Of a stretch of DNA of 33,017 bases, positions 25,602 to 33,017 are shown one piece after another. The notes beneath the pieces are model-generated. The model was not told the origin of the DNA. It ran no database searches and saw nothing but the letters and a program-made list of their open reading frames with translations. The DNA comes from an uncultured Marinilabiliaceae bacterium. GTDB taxonomy: Bacteria; Bacteroidota; Bacteroidia; Bacteroidales; Marinilabiliaceae. How positions within the stretch are numbered: the first letter of the stretch is position 1; every line of letters starts with the position of its first letter. The DNA lies in the NCBI GenBank assembly GCA_937920475.1, contig CALEUX010000113.1, forward strand, positions 1 to 33,017. Direction: 5' to 3'. The translations under genes and the position numbers were made by a program.

Positions 25602-25895
25602 ACTGATTTTGATATAAATAATAAAATTTGCAACGTTTATAAGCTGCTTTAAATTAAACACACAATAAATTACAGATTCTTCAGAGCAGGCCTTTGCTCA
25701 AATTAAATTGAAGTAAAAGTAGAACCCTGCAGATTGTTAAAAAATGGAAATCTGTACAAAAACATGTAAAAATTGGCGGGTGTTGTAATTGGTACAATTT
25801 TCCAGTCTTTTGGAAAATTCTCCATTTTATTCAGAAAAAACAACTTTAACTTCGATTGTTGATTTTTAGTAATTAATATAAATTGATTTAAGGTC
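25602..25895. promoter_or_regulatory. Divergent control region between susC and the GH105 arm
   Basis: This 294-bp AT-rich gap separates the two outward-reading arms, so it should hold both promoters. In the susC direction TACTTTTA (complement of about 25714-25721) is one base from the Bacteroidota -7 consensus TAnnTTTG, but no clear -33 box was found. AGAGCA/TGCTC arms (25683-25699) can form a small hairpin in the susC leader. No convincing HTCS site could be identified by eye. Confidence 0.35.
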
Positions 25896-27032
25896 ATGGT
25901 TAGAGTTCTATCTTTACTCGCAGTTCTGTTTTTTTCATGCACTGCTGCTGAAAAACCAAAACAGCAACATCATTTACCCTTGCAGGAAAAAACCTTAAAA
26001 ACATTGGTTTTGGTGAATGATTATTTTATGGAGAAATATGCTGATTACACACAGCCTTCCTATGTGGGTCGTTACCGACCAAGTAATATATGGACACGCG
26101 GTGTTTATTATGAAGGATTAATGGCATTGTATTCTATTCTACCCCGTGAAACCTATTATGAATATACCTTTAATTGGGCCAATTTCCATAAATGGGATTA
26201 CAGAAACGGACCATCCACCCGCAATGCAGATGATTATTGCGCCGGACAAACATATATAGATATGTACCGTCTCTCACCTGATCCGGAGCGCATCAGGAAG
26301 ATTAAAGCCAATCTTGATATGTTGGTTAATACTCCTCAAAATGATGATTGGTGGTGGATTGACGCCATTCAAATGGGGATGCCCGTTTTTGCCAAACTGG
26401 GTAAAACTTTAAACGAACAAAAATATTACGATAAAATGTGGGATTTATATGAGTATTGTCGTAATAAAATGGCAGGTAATGGCTTATATAACCCTGAAGA
26501 TGGCCTTTGGTGGCGCGATGGCGATTTTATACCGCCTTACAAAGAACCAAATGGCGAAGATTGTTACTGGTCGCGTGGCAATGGATGGGTATATGCCGCC
26601 CTGGTGCGTGTTTTAGAAGAGATTCCTGCCAATGAAAAGCATCGCAACGATTACATCAGCGATTTTCTGGCCATGACTAAAGCTTTGGTTAAATGTCAGC
26701 GCGAAGATGGATTCTGGAATGTTAGCCTGCACGATGAAAGCAATTTTGGAGGTAAAGAAGTTACCGGTACATCACTTTTTGTTTATGGCATGGCATGGGG
26801 TGTGAACAACGGCCTGCTCGATAGAGATGAATATCTGCCTATTATAATTAAGTCGTGGAATGCTATGGTAAACGACGCTGTTCATCCAAATGGGTTTTTA
26901 GGTTACGTTCAGGGAACCGGAAAAGAGCCAAAAGATGGCCAGCCTGTAACTTACGACTCGATGCCCGATTTTGAAGATTATGGGATTGGATGCTTTCTGT
27001 TGGCTGGTGTGGAAGTTTACAAGTTAAAATAG
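25896..27032 (+). CDS. GH105 unsaturated rhamnogalacturonyl hydrolase, lipoprotein
   Basis: A 378-residue (alpha/alpha)6-barrel enzyme that should remove the 4,5-unsaturated galacturonic acid produced by the PL11 lyase. The signal MVRVLSLLAVLFFSC ends in a lipobox Cys15. Family marks are the VGRYRPSNIWTRGVYYEGLMAL region, WWWIDAIQMGMPVFAKLG (D156, the usual catalytic Asp), LWWRDGDF, YWSRGNGWVYAALVRVLEEI, and GTSLFVYGMAWGVNNG near the end. The residues after Cys15 (TAAEKPKQ) are not acidic, so an inner-leaflet, periplasmic anchoring is more likely than surface display (inference). It is the first gene of the rightward arm, 13 bp before the esterase, and repeats the activity of the first module of the trimodular protein. 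Confidence 0.93.
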   Translation: MVRVLSLLAVLFFSCTAAEKPKQQHHLPLQEKTLKTLVLVNDYFMEKYADYTQPSYVGRYRPSNIWTRGVYYEGLMALYSILPRETYYEYTFNWANFHKWDYRNGPSTRNADDYCAGQTYIDMYRLSPDPERIRKIKANLDMLVNTPQNDDWWWIDAIQMGMPVFAKLGKTLNEQKYYDKMWDLYEYCRNKMAGNGLYNPEDGLWWRDGDFIPPYKEPNGEDCYWSRGNGWVYAALVRVLEEIPANEKHRNDYISDFLAMTKALVKCQREDGFWNVSLHDESNFGGKEVTGTSLFVYGMAWGVNNGLLDRDEYLPIIIKSWNAMVNDAVHPNGFLGYVQGTGKEPKDGQPVTYDSMPDFEDYGIGCFLLAGVEVYKLK

Positions 27033-27045
27033 TTTTTTTCGAAAA

Positions 27046-28269
27046 ATGAAGAATGAAACAATGCTGAAATCTGATTTTTGGTTTAACATTTACAAGCGTT
27101 TATTCATATTATTCATTTTTCTGTCTGCTTTTTTCCAGATTTTTTCGGAGACTTATAAATACTGTAATCCTTTGGATAATGCTGAAAACGGAATTGTTTC
27201 TATAAGAGATATTCCTGATGGCAATTATCGTGTAACCATTGTGGTTGGGTCTTCCACCGAAAAAGGTCATACTGTTATTCGCGGCGAATCCAGAAGGTTG
27301 TTTTTTAACGCCATTGAGACCAGAAAAGGAAAGTTTAAAAAAGTTTCATTCACCATAAACAAACGAAATACTATTATTTCTGACAATGAAAAAGTAAAAA
27401 TTAAAGAACGTGAACGAAATAAATTAAACTGGGACAATCACTTAACTTTTGAATTTGCAGGATTAAACCCCAAGGTTTCTGAAATTGAGGTGCGTCGGGT
27501 AACTGATGTTATTACTATTTTTCTGTGCGGAAATTCAACTGTAGTCGACCAGGATAATGAACCCTGGGCCAGCTGGGGGCAAATTATTCCGACATATTTT
27601 AACGAGCAGGTGAGTTTTGCCAATTATGCCGAATCGGGCGAATCGGCAAACACTTTTATAGCTGCTCTGCGATTTGAAAAAATAATGTCGGTAATTAAGC
27701 CGGGCGATTATGTATTTATTGAATTTGGTCATAACGACCAAAAACAAACCGGTGAGGGGAAGGGCCCTTATTTGCATTATTACAACAGTCTTCTGCAAAT
27801 GGTAACCGAAACCCGCGAAAAGGGTGGCTTTCCGGTATTGTTAACACCAACACAGCGTCGAAGTTTTAACAATCAGGGCAAAATTATTGATACGCATGGC
27901 GAATATCCACAAGCCATGCGAACGCTCGCAGCCAATTTAAATGTACCATTGATAGATTTACATACAGAAACCATAATTTTGTATGAAGCCCTGGGGGTTG
28001 AAGACTCTAAGCGTGCCTTTGTGCATTACCCTGCTAATACATTCACAAATCAGCCCATTGCATTGGAAGACAATACACATTTCAATGCTTATGGAGCAAA
28101 TCTTATAGCCAAATGCGTCATTGAGGGCATTATAAAACTTAATCTGCCAATAAAACAACATCTTAGAAAGGGTTACAAAGGTTGGTCTCCATCAAAATCT
28201 GGTAATTATAAAACATTTAAATGGTACCCAGGCACTTTCATTGACTTTGAAAAGCCTGATGGCAATTAA
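27046..28269 (+). CDS. CE12-like rhamnogalacturonan acetylesterase (SGNH fold)
   Basis: This should remove acetyl groups from RG-I galacturonate. The 407 residues begin with an N-terminal hydrophobic signal (FILFIFLSAFFQIF; start at 27046 or ATG 27061), then a beta-rich accessory domain (about 35-150: IPDGNYRVTIVVGSS), then the SGNH domain (about 153-380). Block I reads LCGNSTVVDQD with Ser164, so the usual Asp of GDS is Asn163. Further blocks are NYAESGESANTF, FIEFGHNDQKQ and the DNTHF triad motif (D342, H345). The catalytic Ser, Asp and His are all present, so activity is expected. It is 13 bp after GH105. The CE12 module of the trimodular protein has the canonical GDS. Confidence 0.9.
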   Translation: MKNETMLKSDFWFNIYKRLFILFIFLSAFFQIFSETYKYCNPLDNAENGIVSIRDIPDGNYRVTIVVGSSTEKGHTVIRGESRRLFFNAIETRKGKFKKVSFTINKRNTIISDNEKVKIKERERNKLNWDNHLTFEFAGLNPKVSEIEVRRVTDVITIFLCGNSTVVDQDNEPWASWGQIIPTYFNEQVSFANYAESGESANTFIAALRFEKIMSVIKPGDYVFIEFGHNDQKQTGEGKGPYLHYYNSLLQMVTETREKGGFPVLLTPTQRRSFNNQGKIIDTHGEYPQAMRTLAANLNVPLIDLHTETIILYEALGVEDSKRAFVHYPANTFTNQPIALEDNTHFNAYGANLIAKCVIEGIIKLNLPIKQHLRKGYKGWSPSKSGNYKTFKWYPGTFIDFEKPDGN

Positions 28270-28445
28270 TCCAAAGCAAAAAAACAGTGATTAGTCAGAA
28301 AGTTGGAAAAGGCAGAAGGCTGAAGGCTTTAGCTCCTGATAGCTAACAACTAACAGCTAATAGCTATTTGCAATTGACGTCACACTGGAACTTAAAACCT
28401 GGGAAACTTAACTGACTTTTAAAAATTAGGAATAAACACATAAAT
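28270..28445. repeat. Low-complexity spacer between CE12 and the DUF4450-like gene
   Basis: This 176-bp gap contains AAGGCAGAAGGCTGAAGGCT (from about 28308) followed by repeated TAGCTAACAACTAACAGCTA units (about 28339-28365). The first part resembles the complement of CTGCCTTCTGCC...CAGCCTT at 16783-16808. No gene or terminator is evident. Confidence 0.55.
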
Positions 28446-29180
28446 ATGAGAAACTTAGTTGTTTTATGGATGCTCATACTTTCAATGTCAATAATGGCCC
28501 AGATGCGGGATTTTCAGGTTATTACACCTGAATTGACCGGAACACTTCGGTTGGGCCTTATCAGGCAAAATGAAAGTCTTTGGCTATCCGATTATAAAAA
28601 GATTGCAGCTAAAAAAAATGGTACAGAAACCATTTATACCATCAAACACGAGTGGTTAAATAAGGGAAGTATCCGCATAAGCACCAAACCATTGCTTGAT
28701 ACTCACGGCTTTGTTATGAAAATTGAAACTACTGATATTCCGGCCAGTATTCATTTATTCTGGGCTTTTGGCGGATGCTTAGGTGAAGTTATTAATTTAA
28801 CCGGAGATGAGAACTCCCTTAAACCAGAATTTTGCAAGGATAATGTATTTAGCATTGAAGGTAATTCATTCACAGTTTATTACGGCACCAGCCGAAAGTT
28901 AAGAATATTGGAGGCTTTGGTTCCTCCCGATTCTGATGTTCGGCTATCGGATGCCCATCAGCAACAAACGCCTCTCTCTTTTTTTAATTCGGGCAAAAAA
29001 AACGATGCCCCTGCCCTTGCCGCTTTAACACCACTTAAAAATAATGAAGCGGTTTATTTTTGTTTCTATAAGCAAAACCCAAAAGCCGACTACAATTATT
29101 TTATGCTTCCTGAGCTGTATAAAAAAGGGAGTTACGAAGTGCATAGCGAAACTCAATGGATGAAATCAACACCCGACTAA
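28446..29180 (+). CDS. Short DUF4450-like exported protein (probably lacks the catalytic half)
   Basis: A 244-residue protein with signal peptide (MRNLVVLWMLILSMSIMAQ). The body reads as a beta-sandwich: GSIRISTKPLLDTHGFVMKI, IPASIHLFWAFGGCLGEV, FSIEGNSFTVYYGTSR, and LSDAHQQQTPLSFFNSGKK followed by PALAALTPL. From memory these match the middle of the DUF4450 region found at the front of much larger (about 1000-residue) PUL enzymes. Those continue into an (alpha/alpha) barrel, often starting near NTPDP. Here the chain stops at KSTPD. The first part of DUF4450 is shortened too, and the signal peptide is followed almost directly by the sandwich. No continuation is seen in other frames downstream, because the next gene starts 10 bp later. 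It may be a stand-alone binding protein or a decayed enzyme. Family call moderate. Confidence 0.6.
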   Translation: MRNLVVLWMLILSMSIMAQMRDFQVITPELTGTLRLGLIRQNESLWLSDYKKIAAKKNGTETIYTIKHEWLNKGSIRISTKPLLDTHGFVMKIETTDIPASIHLFWAFGGCLGEVINLTGDENSLKPEFCKDNVFSIEGNSFTVYYGTSRKLRILEALVPPDSDVRLSDAHQQQTPLSFFNSGKKNDAPALAALTPLKNNEAVYFCFYKQNPKADYNYFMLPELYKKGSYEVHSETQWMKSTPD

Positions 29181-29190
29181 AAAAAACAAC

Positions 29191-30636
29191 ATGTTTAAAC
29201 CTCTATTAATCATATGTTTTGCATTATTTGTCGGCATGTATATAAAGGCTGCCACTTATAATGTAAAAGATTTTGGCGCTAAAGCCAATGGAAAAAATAT
29301 CGATTCACCTGCCATCAACGCAGCTATTTTAGAAGCTGAGAAAAATGGCGGCGGTACCATCTATATTCCTGCAGGTGAATATTTGTGTTACTCTATACGT
29401 CTTAAAAGCAATATAACCATATATTTAGAATCAGGAGCTACCATTGTTGCTGCTTTTCCTGGTGCAGGCAAAGATGAAGGATACGATGCCGCTGAGCCAA
29501 ATCCCGATAACCCTTATCAGGATTTTGGACACAGTCATTGGCAAAATTCACTAATGTGGGCCATTGGCGAAAAGAATATCACCATTTGTGGTTCGGGTCT
29601 GATTTATGGCAAGGGATTAACCCGCGAAGAAAGCCGTTTACCCGGTGTGGGCAACAAAGCCATCGCCTTTAAAGAGTGTCACAATATCACCTTGCGCGAT
29701 ATATCCATGCTGCGTTGTGGCCATTTTGCCGTTATTGCTACCGGTGTTGATAACTTAACCATTACCAATGTGCGGGTCGACACCAACCGCGATGGGTTCG
29801 ACATTGATTGTTGCCGTAACGTGCGTATAACCGATTGTAGCATTAATACGCCCTGGGATGATGCCATTGTGTTGAAATCAAGCTATGGACTACGCTATTT
29901 CAAAGATACCCAAAATGTTACCATTTCAGGATGTTATGTTTCAGGGTTCGATAATGGCACTGCCTACACCGCCCAATGGGAAACCGATGAGCCTCAAGCG
30001 CCTGACCATGGTTTCACTGTTGGTCGAATTAAATTTGGAACCGAATCGAGTGGAGGCTTCAAAAACATTGCCATCACCAATTGCATATTTGAACGTTGCC
30101 GGGGATTGGCGCTTGAAGTGGTGGATGGTGGTCATATGGAAGATTTGGTTATTAGCAACATTACCATGCGGGATATTGTAAATGCGCCCATATTTCTTAG
30201 ACTGGGAGCTCGTCAGCGAAGTCCCAAAAGCACTCCCATTGGTGCCATGCGCCGTATTAACATCAACAATATTAATGTGTACAATGCCGATTCGCAATAC
30301 TCGTGTATTATTAGTGGTATTCCTGGGCATTGCATCGAGGATGTATCTTTCAGTAACATCAACATTTATTTTAAGGGAGGCTTTACCGAAGAAGATGGCA
30401 AACGCGTTGTTCCTGAAAATGAAACTGTTTACCCCGAACCCTGGATGTTTGGAACAATTCCGGCTTCCGGCTTTTATGTGCGCCATGCCCGCAAAATATT
30501 GTTCGATAATGTCAGGTTTCATTTTGCTGAAAAAGACAAACGTCCCTTGTTTATTTTCGATGATGTTGAAAAATCTGATATCAGCAACATCCGTGTTAAC
30601 GGAATTAAAGTTGAAAATCCATTTACTGCGCATTAA
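29191..30636 (+). CDS. GH28 glycoside hydrolase (second, divergent active site)
   Basis: A 481-residue right-handed beta-helix protein with signal peptide (MFKPLLIICFALFVGMYIKAA). The entry YNVKDFGAKANGKNIDSPAINAAI is GH28. The active-site Asps are present: NRDGFDIDCC (D201) and TPWDDAIVLKSS (D223, D224). The usual GHG His motif is absent; the equivalent stretch reads DHGFTVGRIKFGTESSGG, which keeps the RIK motif. This pattern occurs in rhamnogalacturonan-directed members rather than classical polygalacturonases (family knowledge, from memory). Probable role: hydrolysis of GalA-Rha bonds in RG-I, complementing the other GH28. It starts 10 bp after the DUF4450-like gene and ends 12 bp before the PL11 start, so it is in one operon with them. 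No lipobox; likely periplasmic. Confidence 0.88.
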   Translation: MFKPLLIICFALFVGMYIKAATYNVKDFGAKANGKNIDSPAINAAILEAEKNGGGTIYIPAGEYLCYSIRLKSNITIYLESGATIVAAFPGAGKDEGYDAAEPNPDNPYQDFGHSHWQNSLMWAIGEKNITICGSGLIYGKGLTREESRLPGVGNKAIAFKECHNITLRDISMLRCGHFAVIATGVDNLTITNVRVDTNRDGFDIDCCRNVRITDCSINTPWDDAIVLKSSYGLRYFKDTQNVTISGCYVSGFDNGTAYTAQWETDEPQAPDHGFTVGRIKFGTESSGGFKNIAITNCIFERCRGLALEVVDGGHMEDLVISNITMRDIVNAPIFLRLGARQRSPKSTPIGAMRRININNINVYNADSQYSCIISGIPGHCIEDVSFSNINIYFKGGFTEEDGKRVVPENETVYPEPWMFGTIPASGFYVRHARKILFDNVRFHFAEKDKRPLFIFDDVEKSDISNIRVNGIKVENPFTAH

Positions 30637-30648
30637 TTGCCTTTAGTT

Positions 30649-32871
30649 ATGAGAATTATTAGCATTACATTGGTTTTCATTTTTTTAAGCATTGAAATAA
30701 TCTTTGGTCAATCTGACTTGACTAAGATTCCCAATTACTCTGCCCATATCCAAAAAGAAAACCTTGGTCGCGGCTTAACAGCAATTCATTACGGTAATGG
30801 AGATGTAATTGTTAGTTGGAGATATTTAGAACCAGACCCTATTGATATCGAATTCGACTTATACCGACAACAGAACAATGGCAAATTGGTAAAACTCAAC
30901 CACGAGCCCATTTCACAATCAACCTGGTTTAAAGATACCGGTGTTAATACGCGGCATACCATTACTTATATCCTAAAAAGACGAAACGAAAACCTTCCGC
31001 TGGCACAATACAAATTAACGCCTCAACTGGCTCAAAAGCCATATCTTTCAATACCTATGCAACCAATACCCGGCGACCATGATTGGCGCTATGCCCCTAA
31101 CGATGCTTCGGTTGGCGATTTGGATGGCGATGGTGAGTACGAGTTGGTAATTAAACGTGATAATGGTGGTCACGATAATGCTTTTCGAGGGTTGAGCCGC
31201 GGTACTACCATGCTTGAGGCTTACAAACTTGATGGAACATTTCTGTGGCGTGTTGATTTGGGCTCCAATATTCGTCAGGGTGCTCATTACACCTGGTTTA
31301 TGGTTTACGATTTCGATGGCGATGGGAAAGCTGAAGTGGTGGTGCGCACTTCGGAAGGTACACAATTTGGTGATGGAACCATTATTGGCGATACCGATAA
31401 TGATGGTATTACTGATTATATCGATCGCAATCCACAATCGCCCACATTTGGTAAAATATTGCATGGCCCTGAATTCCTCTCAGTAATTGATGGGAAAACC
31501 GGCAAAGAGTTGGCCCGCACCAATTATATTTCGCGCGGAGAACCTGATGAATTTGGTGATACAGAAGGTAATCGGGTTGACCGTTTTTTGGGTGGCATTG
31601 GCTATTTCGATGGTATACGTCCGAGCATTCTTATGTGCCGTGGCTATTATGCCAAAACCGTACTCGAAGCCTGGGATTACCGCGATGAAAACCTTCGAAA
31701 ACGCTGGAATTTTAGCACCACCGATAACAATGGCTTTTATAAGGATTACGAGGGTCAGGGCAACCACAACCTGAGCATTGGCGATGTTGACGGTGATGGC
31801 AAAGATGAAATTATTTATGGTGCCTGCATGATTAATCACGATGGAACCGGGGGCTATAATACCCGTCTCGGACACGGCGATGCCATTCACCTGACCGATA
31901 TTGATATCGACCGGCCGGGACTTGAAGTATGGACTTGTCACGAAGGGGCTCCAAACAGAGCCGGTTCGGAACTGCGCGATGCCCATACCGGTCAGTTGAT
32001 TTGGGGTATTCCTGCCATTGAAGATGTGGGTCGCGCCCTTGCAGCCGATATTGATCCGCGTTTTAGGGGTTGTGAGGTTTGGACTATCTCATCAGGTGGT
32101 GTTTATACTGCTGATGGACGGTTTATTACTGAACGTACGCCATCCATCAATATGGCCGTTTGGTGGACCGGTGATTTAAACCGTGAATTACTAGATGGAT
32201 CAGGCGTTGCAGGGCGGGAATATATTTCCATCACAAAATGGAATGGCGATGGAGTTGATACATTATCTATTCCCTATCAGAACGAAATAGGAGCCAACAA
32301 CCATACAAAAGCCAATCCTTGCCTTCATGCCGATATTCTGGGCGATTGGCGCGAAGAAATAATTGTGCGCACCAAAAACAACAAAGAAGTTCGCATTTAC
32401 ATGACTCCCTACGAAACCAACTACAGGTTTCATACATTAATGAGCGATATTATTTACCGAATAAGTGTTTCCAATCAGAATGTTGCTTACAACCAGCCCA
32501 CTCAAACGGGGTTTTATCTTGGTTCCGATTTGGGAAAATTCTGGAAAACCAGATTTTTATCAGACAGGCAATATTCAAAAAGCGGTGTGGCATCAGATGG
32601 GCGTCCAAATGGCATGCATGCACGATTAAAAAATGCCACCTTAATTGAAATGCGCAACATCATCACTCATGAAACAGAATTTACCCTCGACGTTGGCTAT
32701 GATTACGATAATTATGAATGGATAATAAATGGCAATTCAATAAAAGGCGAAAGATATTTAACCCTCAAAGCCGAAGATTATGACTACAATACAGAAGTAG
32801 CAATAACCATAAAAACTTTTATTAAAGGTTGTATTTTTCAGGATTACGGCACCATAACTTTTAAGAAATAA
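30649..32871 (+). CDS. PL11 rhamnogalacturonan lyase
   Basis: PL11 lyases cut the Rha-GalA backbone of RG-I by beta-elimination. The ATG at 30649 (MRIISITLVFIFLS) gives a proper signal peptide; an upstream in-frame TTG at 30637 would add only four residues. The 740 residues hold an N-terminal beta domain (AHIQKENLGRGLTAIHYGNGDVIVSWRYL) and an eight-bladed propeller rich in Ca-binding DxDGDG loops: GDLDGDGEYELV, YDFDGDGKAEVV, DTDNDGITDYID, GDVDGDGKDEII. Further hallmarks are RDNGGHDN, RCNHG-like stretches and ADILGDWREEII. The last about 90 residues (after FYLGSDL) form an extra Ig/PKD-like module, not part of the core. No lipobox is visible, so surface location is uncertain. It is the last gene of the rightward arm. 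Confidence 0.95.
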   Translation: MRIISITLVFIFLSIEIIFGQSDLTKIPNYSAHIQKENLGRGLTAIHYGNGDVIVSWRYLEPDPIDIEFDLYRQQNNGKLVKLNHEPISQSTWFKDTGVNTRHTITYILKRRNENLPLAQYKLTPQLAQKPYLSIPMQPIPGDHDWRYAPNDASVGDLDGDGEYELVIKRDNGGHDNAFRGLSRGTTMLEAYKLDGTFLWRVDLGSNIRQGAHYTWFMVYDFDGDGKAEVVVRTSEGTQFGDGTIIGDTDNDGITDYIDRNPQSPTFGKILHGPEFLSVIDGKTGKELARTNYISRGEPDEFGDTEGNRVDRFLGGIGYFDGIRPSILMCRGYYAKTVLEAWDYRDENLRKRWNFSTTDNNGFYKDYEGQGNHNLSIGDVDGDGKDEIIYGACMINHDGTGGYNTRLGHGDAIHLTDIDIDRPGLEVWTCHEGAPNRAGSELRDAHTGQLIWGIPAIEDVGRALAADIDPRFRGCEVWTISSGGVYTADGRFITERTPSINMAVWWTGDLNRELLDGSGVAGREYISITKWNGDGVDTLSIPYQNEIGANNHTKANPCLHADILGDWREEIIVRTKNNKEVRIYMTPYETNYRFHTLMSDIIYRISVSNQNVAYNQPTQTGFYLGSDLGKFWKTRFLSDRQYSKSGVASDGRPNGMHARLKNATLIEMRNIITHETEFTLDVGYDYDNYEWIINGNSIKGERYLTLKAEDYDYNTEVAITIKTFIKGCIFQDYGTITFKK

Positions 32872-33017
32872 GCATTGCGATTTACCATTTTGTAAACAAT
32901 TATGAATTATTTTTTAACTGGTTATCGAAAAATAATAGATAGTTTTACATTTAAAAAACATTAGTGTCCGATTAATTTTTTAGAATTTATTTGAATGTGT
33001 TTGTACATAAGGAAACC
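32872..33017. other. Intergenic DNA after the PL11 gene, window end
   Basis: These 146 AT-rich bases hold no gene or strong terminator. A weak TTTAC/GTAAA inverted repeat (about 32881-32896) precedes a T-rich tract. ATTAGTGTCCGATTAATTTT (from 32961) resembles the start of some Bacteroidota IS ends, but the element, if real, would lie outside the window. Confidence 0.3.

Noticed and set aside
29941..30633. Long open frame (230 codons) on the - strand
   Set aside because: It lies wholly antisense to the well-supported second GH28 gene and shows no recognizable motif.
31480..31986. Open frame of 168 codons on the - strand
   Set aside because: Antisense to the PL11 propeller; the Ile/Val-rich runs come from reading the DxDGDG loops backwards.
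32961..33017. Possible IS terminal sequence beginning ATTAGTGTCCGATTAA
   Set aside because: Only a resemblance to IS ends; no partner repeat or transposase is visible before the window ends.
1..33017. Search for CRISPR arrays, tRNA or rRNA genes
   Set aside because: No regularly spaced identical repeats and no tRNA- or rRNA-like stretches were found by eye on either strand.

Overview
The window carries a Bacteroidota polysaccharide utilization locus (PUL) for the rhamnogalacturonan-I (RG-I) backbone of pectin, joined to genes for L-rhamnose catabolism. The phylum call rests on the SusC/SusD pair, a hybrid two-component regulator with propeller, kinase, receiver and AraC parts in one chain, AT-rich DNA, and scarce Shine-Dalgarno sites. 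A free-living Marinilabiliales/Prolixibacteraceae-type organism is plausible, but that is only an impression.

Layout. 1-3348 (+): end of an L-rhamnose/H+ symporter (rhaT), L-rhamnose isomerase (rhaA) and an FGGY sugar kinase, the probable rhamnulokinase. 3349-4293 (-): a GH43-type lipoprotein ending base-to-base against the kinase. 4473-8801 (+): the hybrid sensor-regulator. 8824-9010: degenerate 78-79-bp tandem repeats ending in a two-way terminator. 9062-16173 (-): GH2, GH28 and GH106, followed upstream by the mutarotase rhaM (16301-16615) and a three-enzyme fusion, GH105-CE12-GH43 (16835-19999). 20000-20486: a non-coding stretch with leader palindromes, a MITE-like element with target duplication, a copy of a shared leader element, and the susD terminator. 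20487-25601 (-): susD and susC. 25896-32871 (+): divergent arm with GH105, CE12 esterase, a short DUF4450-like protein, GH28 and a PL11 rhamnogalacturonan lyase.

How it fits together (inference from families). PL11 cuts the backbone, CE12 enzymes remove acetyl groups, and SusCD imports oligosaccharides. GH105 removes the unsaturated uronic acid left by the lyase. GH28 and GH106 alternately remove galacturonate and rhamnose, and GH2/GH43 trim side chains. Rhamnose is then mutarotated (RhaM), imported (RhaT), isomerized (RhaA) and phosphorylated (FGGY kinase). No rhamnulose-1-phosphate aldolase is visible; it may lie upstream of the window.

The most unusual points are: (1) a leader element of about 64-95 bp shared by rhaA, rhaM and the trimodular enzyme gene, with the rhaM start codon inside it; (2) the GH105-CE12-GH43 fusion, beside separate GH105 and CE12 genes in the opposite arm; (3) a 136-bp MITE with 19-bp terminal inverted repeats and an 8-bp target duplication, inserted between that leader element and the fusion gene; (4) a DUF4450-like protein that seems to lack its catalytic half. 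I did not find a wholly new system. The region reads as an RG-I PUL with unusual regulatory and architectural details.
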